A stretch of DNA of 64,000 bases from Plectrocnemia conspersa (GCA_009617715.1 VTFK01000207.1:868001-932000), one strand, 5' to 3'. Positions 36,840 to 49,430 are shown, counted from the stretch's first letter. Numbers and translations are program-made. The notes: generated by a model from the sequence alone, not told the origin.

Positions 36840-39800
36840 AGTCACATTTAAAAACTTTAACGAGCTAGTTAATAAATTGTTCAAATTAATAATTTGTGAA
36901 TGAGACTTTAATAAATTAAATAAAAAATAATACGGAGGCCAGTGATACATATAATATTATTTTGATATATAAAAGATTGAAATAAGTTTAAGCAAATATA
37001 CTATGTTAATAAAGTTACTGTTTTATTGAATCGTTTTGTTTGCGGTAAGTCATGATTTGCATATATTGTGCATTGGTAAAAAACAAATTGTCTTATGAAA
37101 GGATAGATAAAAATGTGTTTTCTGATCGCAATATTGAAAAAAACTTACTATGCTTTTTTTAAGTCATATGAAAACTTTAATGTATAACTAAACTGTACTG
37201 ATTGTGACATTTAATGTTGTAGCCAAGATATATTTTATCTATTGTTTATTATTACTAGTCTTAAGTGCAACCATAATTTTTATACATATATAAATAAAAT
37301 ACACGTTAAGTTCGCAGTTTATATTTGATATTCTTTGTACAATGTGAATAACTCAAACATGACGTATTTTGTATTATTAGTTAATTGTTAATTTTCCCAA
37401 TGCATTGCAATTTATAAAAATAATTCCCATTTACTCACTAAAACTCAGACTGAAAACAAGTCTGGAAATAGAAATATTTGTTTAATTTATTTGTAAACTA
37501 TTTATAACATAGTTCAAATCGATGTGTCTCCAATAACACAATTTTTTTTAATATTCTAATTTATTTTTAATGAAAAAATATAGTTTATATGTCAAACAAA
37601 TACTTTCAATGGCTATTAATTAATAATTTGTATTTTTAGATATTATTTTTGCTTATTGTATATTTAAAAGACTCTTAATTATAGTTTTATTTAAAAGTGA
37701 GTTAAATGAAAAACTTAAATATTTTCAATCTCACACTTTATTTAACAAAAAAGTACTTACTACATGAGTTTAATGGCTTAGAAAAAAAATAGATAGCTCT
37801 AGAATATAATATTTTGATCAAGTATAGCCACTCGTGTACCGCCTGTTGCACCTCTTCAACTGACCTGAGCCTTTATTCTTCCATCTTCTCTATGAGTGGC
37901 CCTAAGATGTAAAAATTACTATATATGAACACGGTGGATGTCCAAGGGTATATCTTAGATCATTACAACTGTTGAAAGGATATTATGTGCCAAGCATTGA
38001 TATATTTCTAGCACGTGTACTTAATTGTAGACATTATTTGGCATGTGTTGTATTTGTAACAGTGTTTTCCCTGAGCATGTAGTGCTCTAAAATTATCCAT
38101 CGTTCCTTGTTTGCTGCAAACTTGCAACAAGTATCATTCTATAACTTTCTAGTTCACTTATACACTTGCTGGAGTGACAGACACATCACTATACAGTACT
38201 TTTATTCGCTGATTAATTTGAATGGGTTTTACAAATTCACTACTAAAAAATTCTTCATTAATTCTAAATTCACTACTAAAAAATTCTTCAGTTCTACATT
38301 AATACTTATTGCAAGTTTGCAAGTGTATATGCCATTTCAAGCTACTGCTGTCTTCGTGTTGTATGCCTTATTTGTTCTAACTATCGGACACTCTTTAAGC
38401 TGTTTTGAACTTTGAACAAATAAATATATAATTACTGTCAAGTTTGAGAAATTCACTCTATATTTTTAATGTCAATGGTTGTGATTATATTATTTATGTT
38501 TATAATTTATATCAAATATTAAGTCATTTTAAATGTAATGATAATTAAAAATCAATGCAACTAAATATGGAACGAATAGCATATTTAATATGTTTAAAGA
38601 TTTCGCATTTATACTTTTTTATACAATTAAACATTAAATATAAGTTTTTTTATTTTAATATTTATTTTACTACTATTACTAACAGGGTTTTGAACATGAT
38701 GAATTATTAATATGTGAAACGTGTATCTAATATCTCATTCTTATTACTGTGTATTATTTTCAATTTTACTAACTAATCTTTCCACGTTGATTCGTTCCTT
38801 ATTATATTTATAAATGTTATTAATAATTTCATTTTATATGAGCATTTATTCGTTTATACTTTACGAGTGTGCAACAGTATGTACATACATATTGATATAA
38901 TAAAATATTTGTGTATATAAATTAAACGAATAGATTTTTTATACTTTTATAAAAGAAAAGGCCTTGTTAAAAAAATATATAAAAAAATAAGATGTCCATT
39001 ACTGTTGTCACAGACAAATTTATCATGAATGTTTACTATATTAAAAAATGTTTAAAAAGAATCATTGTAAATACATACATATATGCTTAATATATACATA
39101 ATACATATATATAAAATACTGAGATTTTTATGGTTTACCAATATTTTTTTTAATGTATTAATATTTCAATTTAGTTTGATTTAAATATACAAAATTGTTA
39201 TGTTCACAAGTTATGTAAATAAATAAAATAGCAATGAAAATATATTGAAACAATGTAAAGATAAACTTACACTACTGTATGAAATTCTATGCGAATAATA
39301 GACATTTATATTTAGATAACATATATATTATATGCATGTATATACGTATGTACATGCTTACAGGTGTATATAATATATATTAAATATATATAAAATATAC
39401 CATATTGAATTCAGTAAGTATTAAATAGTTCTGAATATTTTAATTAATGTTCAATGTACATACCTATAATGTTATAGATTTTAATTTTAACTGTGATGAT
39501 GTATTAAAATTTCTAATAATTAATTATTATAAATGTATAAAAAAAGGCAAATTGAGAATACTTATGCTGTTTTATTTCATTGTGTTTTTATAATCGCCTA
39601 GTTTTATTATGTTGGATAATTGAATTACAAATAATGAGACGAATTCATCATTAAACTTGACTGAAAGGAAGCCATAATATCATACGTTAACAGGTGAAGA
39701 AAACCAGCAATTTAAATGTGGGCTTAGTGGCAGAAATAATCAGATCATATAAGACAGGATATTATTGCTAAATCGAAGTCGTAAAAGACGGATATAAAGA

Positions 39801-41220
39801 GTACGGTCCTCAGAGCTCCATGATCAATAACCAGCAACAAGACAGTCAAGAATCAAACAGAGAATCACAACTATAAACTCTTAATCTGTTACGAACGACC
39901 TGTGTATGTTTGACATATAATACTTACATTATATTAAATATATAAATAAAAAAGATTGTTTTTTGTCTTTAGTCTTAACATCAATACAAATTATATAAAA
40001 TAAAAAACTTTAAACGCCTCTTTCGTGAATTTATCTTACTCATTTCAAATTTCCAAAATAGTTTTTAAACAAATATTTACATGATGACCTTTTTCTATCC
40101 TCATATTGAAATTTATATCAAGTAAAAGATAAAACTATGCGAAAATTATCTTCGCCTTCAAATGATTCAACCAGCAGTACTCGCAATATTGTACGGTACG
40201 TCTTCGTCCGTTTTGGTATTAAATTACTCGTGTATCATGTTTTGTTTGTCACAGAGCTGTATCAAATGCATAAACTAATAAAATGGTATTTAGATTTTTT
40301 TTTAATTATTATTATTATATGTTATGTATAAAGTATGCTTTTAGATGTTTGTTTTATTTTAAGTAACTTAAGTTTAATTAATGGGGGCCAAAATAGATTC
40401 GTTATGGCCAAAACTGGTCGGCGCTGGAGTGGCATTGCGTGGCGGTTTTTCTCCCTCTCTACCGGCAAGCTTGTAAGGGTTCGGACGCGTGCTGTCGCGC
40501 GTCCGCCCCATTTTGTAATGTATACAAACACTGTAACCGTCAAATAAATATTACTGCAGCGGCTCAATCTGTGTCTCATTGCCACCCGCCATCATCACTG
40601 TCCCCTAAAGATATGTTTTAATATTATTATTGGTGAAGAAAAAATGTAAAAAAATATATTGTTTTTACTGCGAACGTTTGAGAAACTGCGCATACATGAC
40701 GTCATCGAATCTGAGTAGGTAATGCGTTTGTGTGCGTGCATAAACAATGAAAAAAGGCATAGCGTGATCACGTTCTGCGCTCAATTGAAAATATTTTAGT
40801 CTCTTAACAGTTTTAATCACACTATATTATTTCCAAATAAAAGGTAAATATTTAAAGAATACAGGTTTTGAAGTGATATATATTTTATATAATACAAATC
40901 CTTTAAACTAATCCTCTAAGCTATTTTTTTAATATGCTACATAAAACTTATATCTATAATAAAAAAAAACGTAATGACCATTAAAATTTTTGTTATGGCC
41001 AAACCTATACGACACACTAACACGTGAAGTGTCAAATTGTCAATATTTAAATACATATCGTGTGTTTAACCTTATTTTACGGTAAAATTGCAGATTCTAT
41101 CAAATTTTTAACTATTTAAATCATATATATTATTTTTTTATAGATATTCTAACCTTCAATTTTTTTTTCGTTTGCTGATAGACTAAATTTGTTGTGAATG
41201 TGACACAATAATCAATAAAA
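36840..41220. other. Intergenic region between the Sidestep-like gene and Bdp1
   Basis: The left part is probably Sidestep-like 3' UTR (AATAAA at 36910 and 36919). 38107-38415 contains an open frame with a 24-bp direct duplication (38233 and 38266) and no recognisable domain. Most of the remainder is AT-rich. A GC-richer block at 40380-40600 and the region up to 41220 probably contain the Bdp1 promoter, including a repeated 12-bp motif. Confidence 0.7.
40401..41003 (+). promoter_or_regulatory. Repeated GTTATGGCCAAA motif upstream of Bdp1
   Basis: The same 12 bases occur at 40401-40412 and 40992-41003, both on the coding strand side of Bdp1. The copies are 820 and 229 bp upstream of its start codon. 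An 8-bp-stem CpG hairpin (CGGACGCG ... CGCGTCCG) lies at about 40483-40506. A promoter role is inference from position only. Confidence 0.4.
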
Positions 41221-41976
41221 ATGTCAACGAGAAGAGCGCGTATCAAGTCTGTGGCTGCAATACCAGTCAGAAAGAAGCCAGTTGTAGTAGAAAAGAGTCC
41301 GCTGAAAGCTAAATCTTTGGAAAAAGTAGAAATACAAGCAAACCCTCCGGCTGTTCAAGAAAATGTATCTGAACAAGAAACGACTGTTAATAATACAAAA
41401 GAAGTTCAAAATAATACGATTGCGAATAAGGTAAAAAATGATGCAAATGAAACTTTACCAAGTAATACTATAGAAGCGGATTCCGAACTGGATCCGAATA
41501 AAAAATGTATAGAGACGACAGCAGAAGTAAAAACTACGTTCAGGCGAAGAACTATGAAACCTATGATTAATATCCCTTCTAAAAAGAGAAAGGTAGAACC
41601 AATTACGAAGCTTAATTCGCCGATTAAAGTCAACTCGCCCGTTTCGTACAAAAATAGCACTGAACTAATAACTGAATGTTCAAAATCGCCTTCACTACAA
41701 CCCGTTGTAGATATCAATCATCAGGAAACGTCTAGTTCGCCTTGTATTGTAAATGCCGAGAAGAGTACGATTTACGGTATCACTCCTCTGATCAAACCGA
41801 TTGATAGAGATGCTAAAAAGAGCGTTGGAAACGATTCTGTTTCAAGCAGTCCGTCTCCGTTGAGCACTGAGTGTAATTTTGATCCGATTATACCATTACC
41901 ATCTCCATCGCCCTCGAAGAATCGCTTTAAATTGAGACCAGCGCCTCTGTTCAGTCCAAGAAGGAACAGCATACAT
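41221..41976 (+). CDS. Bdp1 exon 1
   Basis: Begins MSTRRARIKSVAAIPVRKKP and is rich in K, S, P, N and T (disordered), with RRRTMKPMINIPSKKRK as a likely nuclear localisation signal. Near the end FKLRPAPLFSPRRNSIH fits the conserved N-terminal F-x-P-x-P-R motif region of the family. Splices in phase 0 at CAT|GTGATT. Reading on without splicing runs into intron stops at 42018. Confidence 0.93.
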
Positions 41977-44900
41977 GTGATTATATTTATAGACTACCAT
42001 ATTAAATATGTTTTGTAATGCATTAATCTCAAAATAAATATGTTTTAGGATAACGAATTGGATGATGATTTAAATCGAACTAAAAACAGATCCGATGAGC
42101 TAAGAAGTTCAGTGATAAACATAAATATACCTTCGACTCCAAATTCTGTTATATCCAACGCAAATAGAAATCGTAACGATTCAATATGTTCCCTTGGAAT
42201 CGATGCAAGTGTCATTGTAACACCACGACCCAAAAAGTATACAATTACCTAATAACCAAAGACTCTCAAGGCAATAACAAAAATATTGATATGTTATTTT
42301 ATATATTTTCCAATCTATTTTTGACAAGAAAACTGTAATTTATTTCAACCCTACAACTAAATCATACTGTAATGTCTTCATGGCATACATAACGTAACTT
42401 CAAATGTTCTAATCGTTTTTTTCTCACACAATAAGACTTAATCTAAATCATTCTCATCTTAAATACTATATTTGACTACCATAAATAAAATGTAATTAAC
42501 GGTATTTTCTTGTTATCGAGAGCCATTTTTCTAATATTAAATAAATATATAAAAACCTCATACCGAAAAACAGCAATCTAATTTTTACTGCTAGCCAAAT
42601 AACTTATTATTTGCTTGTTGGTTCTATATATTTTATCTATTTCAGTTAACACGTTCTTGCCTTGGGGTATATACACTATTTTTTATGTATACTAAACTGA
42701 TTCTATATTATAGACTTAACACAAGTACTGAAAATACGAAAAGATCTACGATCAGAAGACGCATAATGAACAGAGAGCCTCAAAATCCACTCACAATGAG
42801 TGATCTTATTTATTATAATCCGCCTAACAATGCAATGTATGTATAATTTGTGAATGTTATTATAATTTTATCAATATTGTTTAACTCTGAGTAGTGAGTT
42901 AATTTTACGTATTTTTCCATAATTATTTCTATTGTTTATTTATTGCATTTATAGTAAATTATAGAAAAAAATCAGCAATTTTCAACGTTTTATTGCTTTG
43001 ATTTATTTTACTAGTATGTTTTAATAATTTATTTCAACACTTTTCTATTATTCAATTTCTTTCATTTATTTTACATATTTCTTTATGTTATTCGACTTTT
43101 ATGGAGCTCTAAATTTTTTTTTATAAAATATTTTTGGTAACATTCATTTATTTCGCACTCTTTAATTTATTGGTATTATTTGCCATTGAAATCATTTACA
43201 TTAAATGAAACTTAAAAAAGTATATAAATATAATGTTTTTTATTTATTGTTTTTTTAGTTATATATGTAAATACATATATAACTATCTGGGGTACCTCAA
43301 AACAGTGAAAGATCGACCATATACATGTAGAGCGAAACGGTTCAAAGGGTTAATTTACTTGTTGATATTTTTAGGAAATCGACGAAGACAGCCAAGAAAG
43401 AAGAAAAACAAATTGTTGATATAGTAAAAGAATCTAAGCCTCAAGAAACAAATGATGTAAGCCTGAATACTAGCGACGCCAGTGCTATACCTGTACCGCA
43501 AGTGAAACTTGGACCAAACGGAGAGATTGTCATCGATGAACAAAGCTTGGTAATATAAATTGTTATAATTGCAATGGAACTTATATTTCATTATGGTATT
43601 AATTAATGTAAGAATATGAAAGCCCTTGTGTTTTTGGTTGTGAACTTTGAACCTGTGGCATAGCTGATGTGGCTTTAACATAATGTATTTTTCCACAAAT
43701 GCTTGGACAAATAGGGAAAGGCTTATTTAGATCAAATAGGGCATATTTTTAAACTTTTCTAATGTTTCCCCTATAATGAAGCATAAATACGTTTTCTGGG
43801 TGTCACTTTATTAACAAATCCATTGTGGTCACTTCCCAATTTAATGTAATGCTTTTTGTACGGTTTTAGTGAATAACGCAATTATTGTTTGCGTCGTTCT
43901 TGAGCATGGACGTTATTTGCAGGGGCAGGTGGGCAGCATTTGCTCCCCCTTAAATTTGGCCAAGAAAATACATGTTATTTAATGAAATAATAAATATATA
44001 ATGAAATTGAAATATTAAAAAAAAATTTTGTCCAACTTTTTTGAAAACTTTTGTTCTCTCTGTTCCCTGAAAAAAGTTGCAATGACGTCCCTGATTCTAA
44101 ACTAGTAATTCTCAGATTTTCCCTCAAAGAAAATCTAAGAAAAACAGTCGAATCTATCCCGAAATTATTTTTTTAAATATGACACTTAAGTGAATTATAT
44201 CAGAATACATTTTCACCGGTAGTTATATATTTTTACTGATGCTCAGATTTTCCCGCACAGGATCAATCACGACACGAATTTTGAGCACAGAAACTTTCCG
44301 GACACAATTTTTTTTAATAAAAAAGTCAAATCAAAATATCTAGTGTTGGTATTTTGATTATTTTTATAACATTTTTAACTAGTTGACGCCTATACAAAAT
44401 GGACAATTTAATGTAAAATAAAGATTGGTAAAATAAACTTTTTGGTGGCGACTTTATGAAAATAAATGGCAATTTTCGGATGTGATCAACAAATAAAAAT
44501 TGCTGTGTACACAGATTTAATGCAAAAAACAAATATCCTTTCTCAGAAGTCAAAAATTCACATCAAAAGTAATAAAATCGTGTCGGCGCCGTCGCAGTGG
44601 GGACGCTCGGTAAGCGTTCTCATTGCAACGACGTTAACACGATATTATTGCTTTTGATGTCAATTTTTCTCTTCTGAGAAGAGATAATTGTTTTTTGCAT
44701 TCTCCTATTGATCAAAATTCGGTTTAGATATGCCTTATTCGATTCTTACTTATTGTAAGTCATAATATTATTATAAAAAGTCTAAATATGAACTCTAAAT
44801 AACCGAGCGTTTCCGAGCGACGGCGCGATTTTATTGCTTTTGAGTGGATTCTAAACAAGGATGTCGTTTGAGGGAATTTGGCCAGAAAAATGCATGTCAT

Positions 44901-46559
44901 TTAATGAAATACTATGAATCTTTCTAGATTTATTCGTAAAGCACCTTTGTTCTATCTAGTGTTCAGAGTTTTTCTGGACAATTATGTAGAATCTAATATA
45001 TAAATTTATATTTTAATGAATCATTGTAGCAAGATGTAATGAGAGAAAAATATTGCACATAGCTCTAAATAAAATTATTTAAACAACCATAACAAAAATA
45101 CTATATGAAATTTTTACAAATTTCTAGAATTCATACTGAAATCTTCTGATTTATTGCTATATCTTTAAAATCAATATTCTTCAAAAGGTATACATTTTTA
45201 TTTACTAGAAAAAAACTATTTTAGACCCTTTCACGAAAAACTTTTGTAGAGTAATGTCTATCTACTTCACTACATTTATCACTTTCTTTACTTTGCTTAG
45301 TGATTGAAATTGTATGCCCTGTAGATTTTTTAATCTATCCATATAGTTTTTAACCATTAGGTATTAAATCAAGGTAATAATAAAGTTGTGGTAGTAATTC
45401 TCATCGCAAAATTTGCCAAAATAATCTTTACTTAAGCTAGCAGTATTGATCATGTAAGACTATATACTGTTTGTCTAACAAGTAAATTGAGTTATCTTAT
45501 CTTTATACAGTGTTATCGATTGATTACTATGCAATATGAATTTATTTTATAGGTGATTGAAACAACAGATGCGGTAAAAAGTCGTACAGAACTATCAAAA
45601 CTATCGGTGGTGTACGAAAGCGGATTGGGTCCTGGTAGTGGTGGAATCTACCGTCGAGCTTCTCGCTCCAAAGACTGGTCCCATTGTGAGACACTTAGAT
45701 TTTACAAAGCACTCAATACAATTGGAACAGATTTTGCATTGATGCTTTCATTGTTCCCCGGCCGAACAAGAAAAGACCTAAAAGTCAAGGTATTGCATAT
45801 TGGTTTTATTATATATCTCACAAACATAAATGATTTTTAAACATTGTTTTGATTTTAGTTCAAAAGAGAAGAAAAACACAATCTCAAATTGGTGAACAAG
45901 GCGTTGCTGAATCCTTTAAATTTTGACATCACAGAATTGGAGCAGCAGCTCAGTAACGATCAGAAAGCAATGGAGCAAAGATCAGTTATAAAAAAAATGC
46001 AACCAAAAGTACAAACTGAACCTAAGCAGAAGAAAAAATATATTAAAACAAGTATGTTAAAAAATTTTAATAAAATAATAAATAGTGTTTCAATATAATA
46101 ATTTATGTATTTTAAGATATATCATTAAAAACTCTCGGTATGGAACCTCCAGAAAAAAAACCTAGAAAAAACAAATCTGCCATTGAAGTGAAATCAACTA
46201 AAAATCCCCCAGTTATTACTAGCAGAAGTAGCACTTCAAGATCCACCAATTCCAGTGAAATTCGACCTAAAAGAGTTGAAACTCCTCTGCCGAGTGAAGG
46301 AGTTGCTGACGTCGAACCCGGATCGATGATAATCCTCGTTAACCAAGTGCCGAGTAAACCTGGTTTCAACACCTTACAAGCTTACATAGCGAATAAAAGT
46401 GAAAACTCTGAGATGACACCTATCAATTTGGAGTTCAAGATGTTGATGTCTATAGCGAAGGAGATGAATATTTTAAAACCAGGACAAAAATACATACCGG
46501 TGCATCACGATAAGAACGTCAGCAATTTATTGTCTCCAATTCACTCCTCGTCTATGTGA
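41221..46559 (+). CDS. Transcription factor TFIIIB component B'' (Bdp1), complete, seven exons
   Basis: Subunit of TFIIIB with Brf1 and TBP. It is needed for RNA polymerase III promoter opening at tRNA, 5S and U6 genes, so the protein is nuclear. Coding exons: 41221-41976, 42049-42236, 42714-42836, 43375-43549, 45553-45789, 45859-46051, 46117-46559. They sum to 2115 bp (704 residues plus stop) with every phase consistent. Domains: a disordered Lys/Ser-rich N-terminus; the conserved MSDLIYYNPPNNAM block (about 341-355); VPQVKLGPNGEIVIDEQSL just before the SANT/Myb-like domain (about 436-500, with DWSHCETLRFYKALNTIGTD and LFPGRTRKDLKVKF); and a basic C-terminal part. Short compared with vertebrate Bdp1. 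The ATG opens the first long frame and is preceded by an A-rich context. An AATAAA lies at 46773. Confidence 0.95.
42049..42236 (+). CDS. Bdp1 exon 2
   Basis: Follows a 72-bp intron. Encodes DNELDDDLNRTKNRSDELRS, later NDSICSLGIDASVIVTPRPK. Ends with two carried bases (AA) before GTATAC. The short protein tail in unspliced frame (KYTIT, stop) is intron read-through. Confidence 0.92.
42237..42713 (+). other. Bdp1 intron 2
   Basis: 477 bp, AT-rich, no features seen. Acceptor TATTATAG at 42706-42713. Confidence 0.85.
42714..42836 (+). CDS. Bdp1 exon 3, with the LIYYNP signature
   Basis: Too short for a simple open-frame search, found by homology. Reads KLNTSTENTKRSTIRRRIMN, then REPQNPLTMSDLIYYNPPNN and AM. 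M-x-D-L-I-Y-Y-N-P is a diagnostic block of Bdp1 proteins. Ends with two carried bases (AT) before GTATGT. Confidence 0.95.
42837..43374 (+). other. Bdp1 intron 3
   Basis: 538 bp, very AT-rich. Contains an open frame (43233 onward) that overlaps the next exon but is out of frame with it. Confidence 0.85.
43375..43549 (+). CDS. Bdp1 exon 4
   Basis: Completes the split Met codon, then reads KSTKTAKKEEKQIVDIVKES, later SAIPVPQVKLGPNGEIVIDE and QSL. The PQVK-x-G-x-x-GEI-x-I-DE-x-SL block precedes the SANT domain in all Bdp1 proteins. Ends in phase 0 before GTAATA. Confidence 0.95.
43550..45552 (+). other. Bdp1 intron 4 with repeat debris
   Basis: A 2-kb intron holding a 181-bp near-palindrome (44520-44700) and a related GC-rich half copy near 44803-44850. 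Two direct repeats around TTTGGCCA...AAAATxCATGT lie near 43962 and 44877. These look like nested miniature-element debris. Confidence 0.75.
44520..44700. repeat. 181-bp near-palindrome (foldback element or MITE)
   Basis: The whole segment is an imperfect palindrome centred near 44610. The left arm starts ATGCAAAAAACAA and the right arm ends with its complement. About 70 of 90 positions pair, including AAAATCGTGT, CTTCTCAGAAG-type and GACGCT/AGCGTT blocks. The central third is GC-rich, unlike its surroundings. In that core the arms differ almost only by transitions. No clear target duplication was found. Confidence 0.85.
45553..45789 (+). CDS. Bdp1 exon 5: SANT/Myb-like domain
   Basis: Phase 0 at both ends. 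Reads VIETTDAVKSRTELSKLSVV, then YRRASRSKDWSHCETLRFYK, ALNTIGTDFALMLSLFPGRT and RKDLKVK. The W, F and L/F spacing and the FPGRTRKDLKVK string are characteristic of the Bdp1 SANT domain. In the family this domain contacts Brf1-TBP-DNA. Confidence 0.96.
45859..46051 (+). CDS. Bdp1 exon 6
   Basis: After a 69-bp intron. Reads FKREEKHNLKLVNKALLNPL, then NFDITELEQQLSNDQKAMEQ, and ends in a Lys-rich stretch. The FKREEK-x-N block is the long helix after the SANT domain. One base is carried before GTATGT. Confidence 0.94.
46117..46559 (+). CDS. Bdp1 terminal exon
   Basis: The split Asn codon is followed by ISLKTLGMEPPEKKPRKNKS. The exon ends HHDKNVSNLLSPIHSSSM with stop TGA at 46557-46559. It contains a basic segment (KKPRKNK) and GSMIILVNQVPSKPGFNTLQ. 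The first ATG in the exon is internal, not a start. Confidence 0.93.
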
Positions 46560-47564
46560 TATTGTGCCAGTTATAAAATATTATTGCTTTTATAATATTC
46601 AAAAGCGCTTTACTATGGATAAAACTTTATGCTGTAACTATAAATCGTCCACCAGTATAAACCCCGTGGAATAACTTTCTTTATTTTTTATTTTATTATA
46701 ACTTTAATTGAAAAATATTTTATCTACATGGATATAAGTACATATAGATATGTATTAAGCTTCTAAAATATAAATAAATAATATTTTTATTTTGAGTATT
46801 ATTTGTATATCTTTTTTATTTTAAAAAATATAAATTAGGGAAACGATATATTTATATTTTTTAAATGTTGAAATTGAATATATTATATTTGTATTGCGAA
46901 AGTACCGAACTGTGTTCATTTAAGAAAATAAAATAAAGACCCAAAAATGCGATTTTTTAGTCATGACTAAAAAGTTTTTGTGATATTTCATTTTTTTTCA
47001 TTATGTGTAATATTGTTTTATTATTATTAACACGATTTAAAAAAATATTTTTCATTATGTAGCCATAAAATGACAAGATCTTACAATTGCTCGTTTCTTT
47101 ATTTTAGTTACGAGTAGTCTTTTTTTATTGACAAAAAAAAAGAAAGAGTGTTTTTTTTATATATTCGAGAAAAATACTCATAATTTAGTTTCTACATAAA
47201 ATTTAATCTTACATTGAAAGAAAAAAATATATTTAATGTATAATAAGTATAAAACATAACATTATGTAACAAGTTTTTTATTGCGCAAACATGTATCTAA
47301 TATTTATTGTTTTTTATTTTATTTTTATGTACAGTTTATTAATCCTTAATTGGCAAAATCCTATATATCTGCTTTTGCTACTTTAGCGAGAATTGTCAGC
47401 ATTGAAAAGAGAATGAGATAATTTTTTTATGAAGATTTACCTTACATAAATGCACAAACAATTCATTTTACAGAACAAAATATTTATTTAAATACACATA
47501 TCTTTCACATAATAGCACATTTCAATATGAAATCATGCACACAATGAAATAGTTTTGTTTAGAG

Positions 47565-47804
47565 CAGTGCTCTTCAACCTTTTTACATTCGCGGCCCGGC
47601 GAAAATTGGAAAAATATTTCACGGACCGGCGTCAACCCAAAATAGAATATTATTTATTTAATCTAAAGCTATAAAATTACAATTTTTTGTTAGTGAGACA
47701 TCCGTTGCTGCTTTTTTGCAAAAGATATAATTCGATATAATTTCTAATTTGATATTTCTTGTGGACTAGCGCCTATCTGCGAACCACCAGGTTGAAGACC
47801 ACTG
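47565..47804. mobile_element. hAT-type MITE, 240 bp, with 8-bp target duplication
   Basis: The left end CAGTGCTCTTCAACCT and the right end, inverted (CAGTGGTCTTCAACCT), match at 15 of 16 positions. The flanks are GTTTAGAG (47557-47564) and GCTTAGAG (47805-47812), an 8-bp duplication with one change. CAGTG ends plus 8-bp duplications are diagnostic of hAT elements. There is no coding capacity. The GC-rich subterminal part (GCGGCCCGGCG) stands out from the AT-rich surroundings. Confidence 0.92.
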
Positions 47805-48404
47805 GCTTAGAGTATAGATTTATACCTGTTATCAGGCTCTCATTTTCCCCTATTAAATAGTATTAAATGAAATACAATTAGATTAGCACTTAAAGTATGA
47901 TGTCAGAGTAATAAACCTTATATTGTAAAAAGGAAATAAAATGGTAGGTGTCTTAAGCTATTGCGACATAAAATACGTAATGATATTTAGTTCTATCCTA
48001 ACGAATCAACTACAACTACACAATGTGACAGCTGCTGGAAGAGGGTCATGAGTAAGGAATCCAATGCTGGAGCAAAATTTACGACCCTGGAAACTGATTT
48101 TTTTTAATTCAAATTAAATATATAAATAAAATTGTTAAAAAATGAGCAATACAATTTATTTTATATGAGACATTTATTTTTTATTATATATTATACGCAT
48201 AATCATAGTCTACAATTTATCTGTAGTCTATTATTTACTGTATTAAATTTACCCCTAGATTTATAGATATAAATTAAATACAGCAATTAATCTTGCATTA
48301 TAAATGTATTTTAAAAAATAAAGAGGGATACTTAAAGTAAAACACGACAAATACAGGTATTATTAAAATAATACAATAAGCAATTCAAATATTATTTTTA
48401 ATAA

Positions 48405-49430
48405 TATTAAAGCATCGAGTGTCTTCGGTAAGTCTAGATTTAAGTTTGGTGTCCAGGCAGCCTGCTGCTGAAAAAGCCCACACCTCCAACAAAATACAAA
48501 TATCTCATGAGATATTTGTATACCAGTTCGATGTGATGACCATGTGAAACGCCATTTTCAAATAGGATTATTTTTTTTCTTATTACAGACATAAGGTTAG
48601 TGTCGTTTTGAATTTTCAGTTTGCATGTCATCAAGCTTTTTGTTAATGCTTAATGTAATTGCTCTTATATCATCATTTGTTCAACTGATGAGGATTGTCG
48701 GTGAGACGACTGTGTTTCAAGTGGCTCTTCTGATGTTTTTTCATGGCCTTCAGTTAACCTTTCCGTTTATTTTATAATTGACTGCCTTGGAGTTTTACGA
48801 GTTATTACAGGAAAAGTTATATCAATAGTAATCTCATCAAACGATTTGGGATTTATTAAATATGTAATAATATCCTTTAAATCTATTTGCCTTCATTTTT
48901 CTATATGATTTTTTAGAGCAATTAACCTATCTGAGGTTAATGCAGATTTAAGCTCGGCCAATTGCCTGAAAATTTAAGAATTATACCGGCTAAAGACGGC
49001 TAATTTTAGAGGTTTCAAAACTTCTATAATTTCTGCAATTTTTTTTCAATCATTTTCATTAAACATTACTGATAAATTGTTTTAAGTCTATTAGCGTTTT
49101 TGTATACTTGTTTTTAAAAAAATTAATTACTCCAGCATATTATAAAGACTATTCCATGTGGTTTTACAGTCTAATATACATAAGTGAAAGTTCTTTTTCA
49201 TATTCATTTTTAACGTTTTTTTGTAAAATAGCATCATTCTTAGTTGGTGATCTTTTAAATAATATCACGAATTTTCTCACTCTATTTACATCTCCGAAGC
49301 AGTGTTTTTCAGATTCAAAATTAATTATTGAAAATCCTTTTCCTTTTTCATATCCATCGGTAAATTCATATTGAGCATCTTCTTCCGAGTATGATTCCGA
49401 AGATTGAATTGTAATCATTTTGTAAAGAAC
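48405..49430 (-). pseudogene. hAT-superfamily transposase, decayed
   Basis: Minus-strand pieces line up in the order of a hAT transposase. First comes FGDVNRVRKFVILFKRSPTK, NDAILQKNVKNEYEKELSL. After a frameshift comes LDCKTTWNSLYNMLE (family consensus C-K-T-R-W-N-S). Later there is KKIAEIIEVLKPLKLAV and a C-terminal dimerisation piece with ENGVSHGHHIELVYKYL and (frameshifted) EVWAFSAAGCLDTKLKSRL. Numerous stops and at least three frame changes make it inactive. Terminal repeats for this element were not identified. It is unrelated in sequence to the MITE to its left as far as can be seen. Confidence 0.85.

Noticed and set aside
38107..38415. 102-codon plus-strand open frame with a repeated FTTKKFF segment
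   Set aside because: The repeat is a recent 24-bp DNA duplication; no domain and no splice or start context. Probably 3' UTR or intergenic.
41406..41972. Minus-strand open frames over Bdp1 exon 1
   Set aside because: Antisense shadows of the coding exon.
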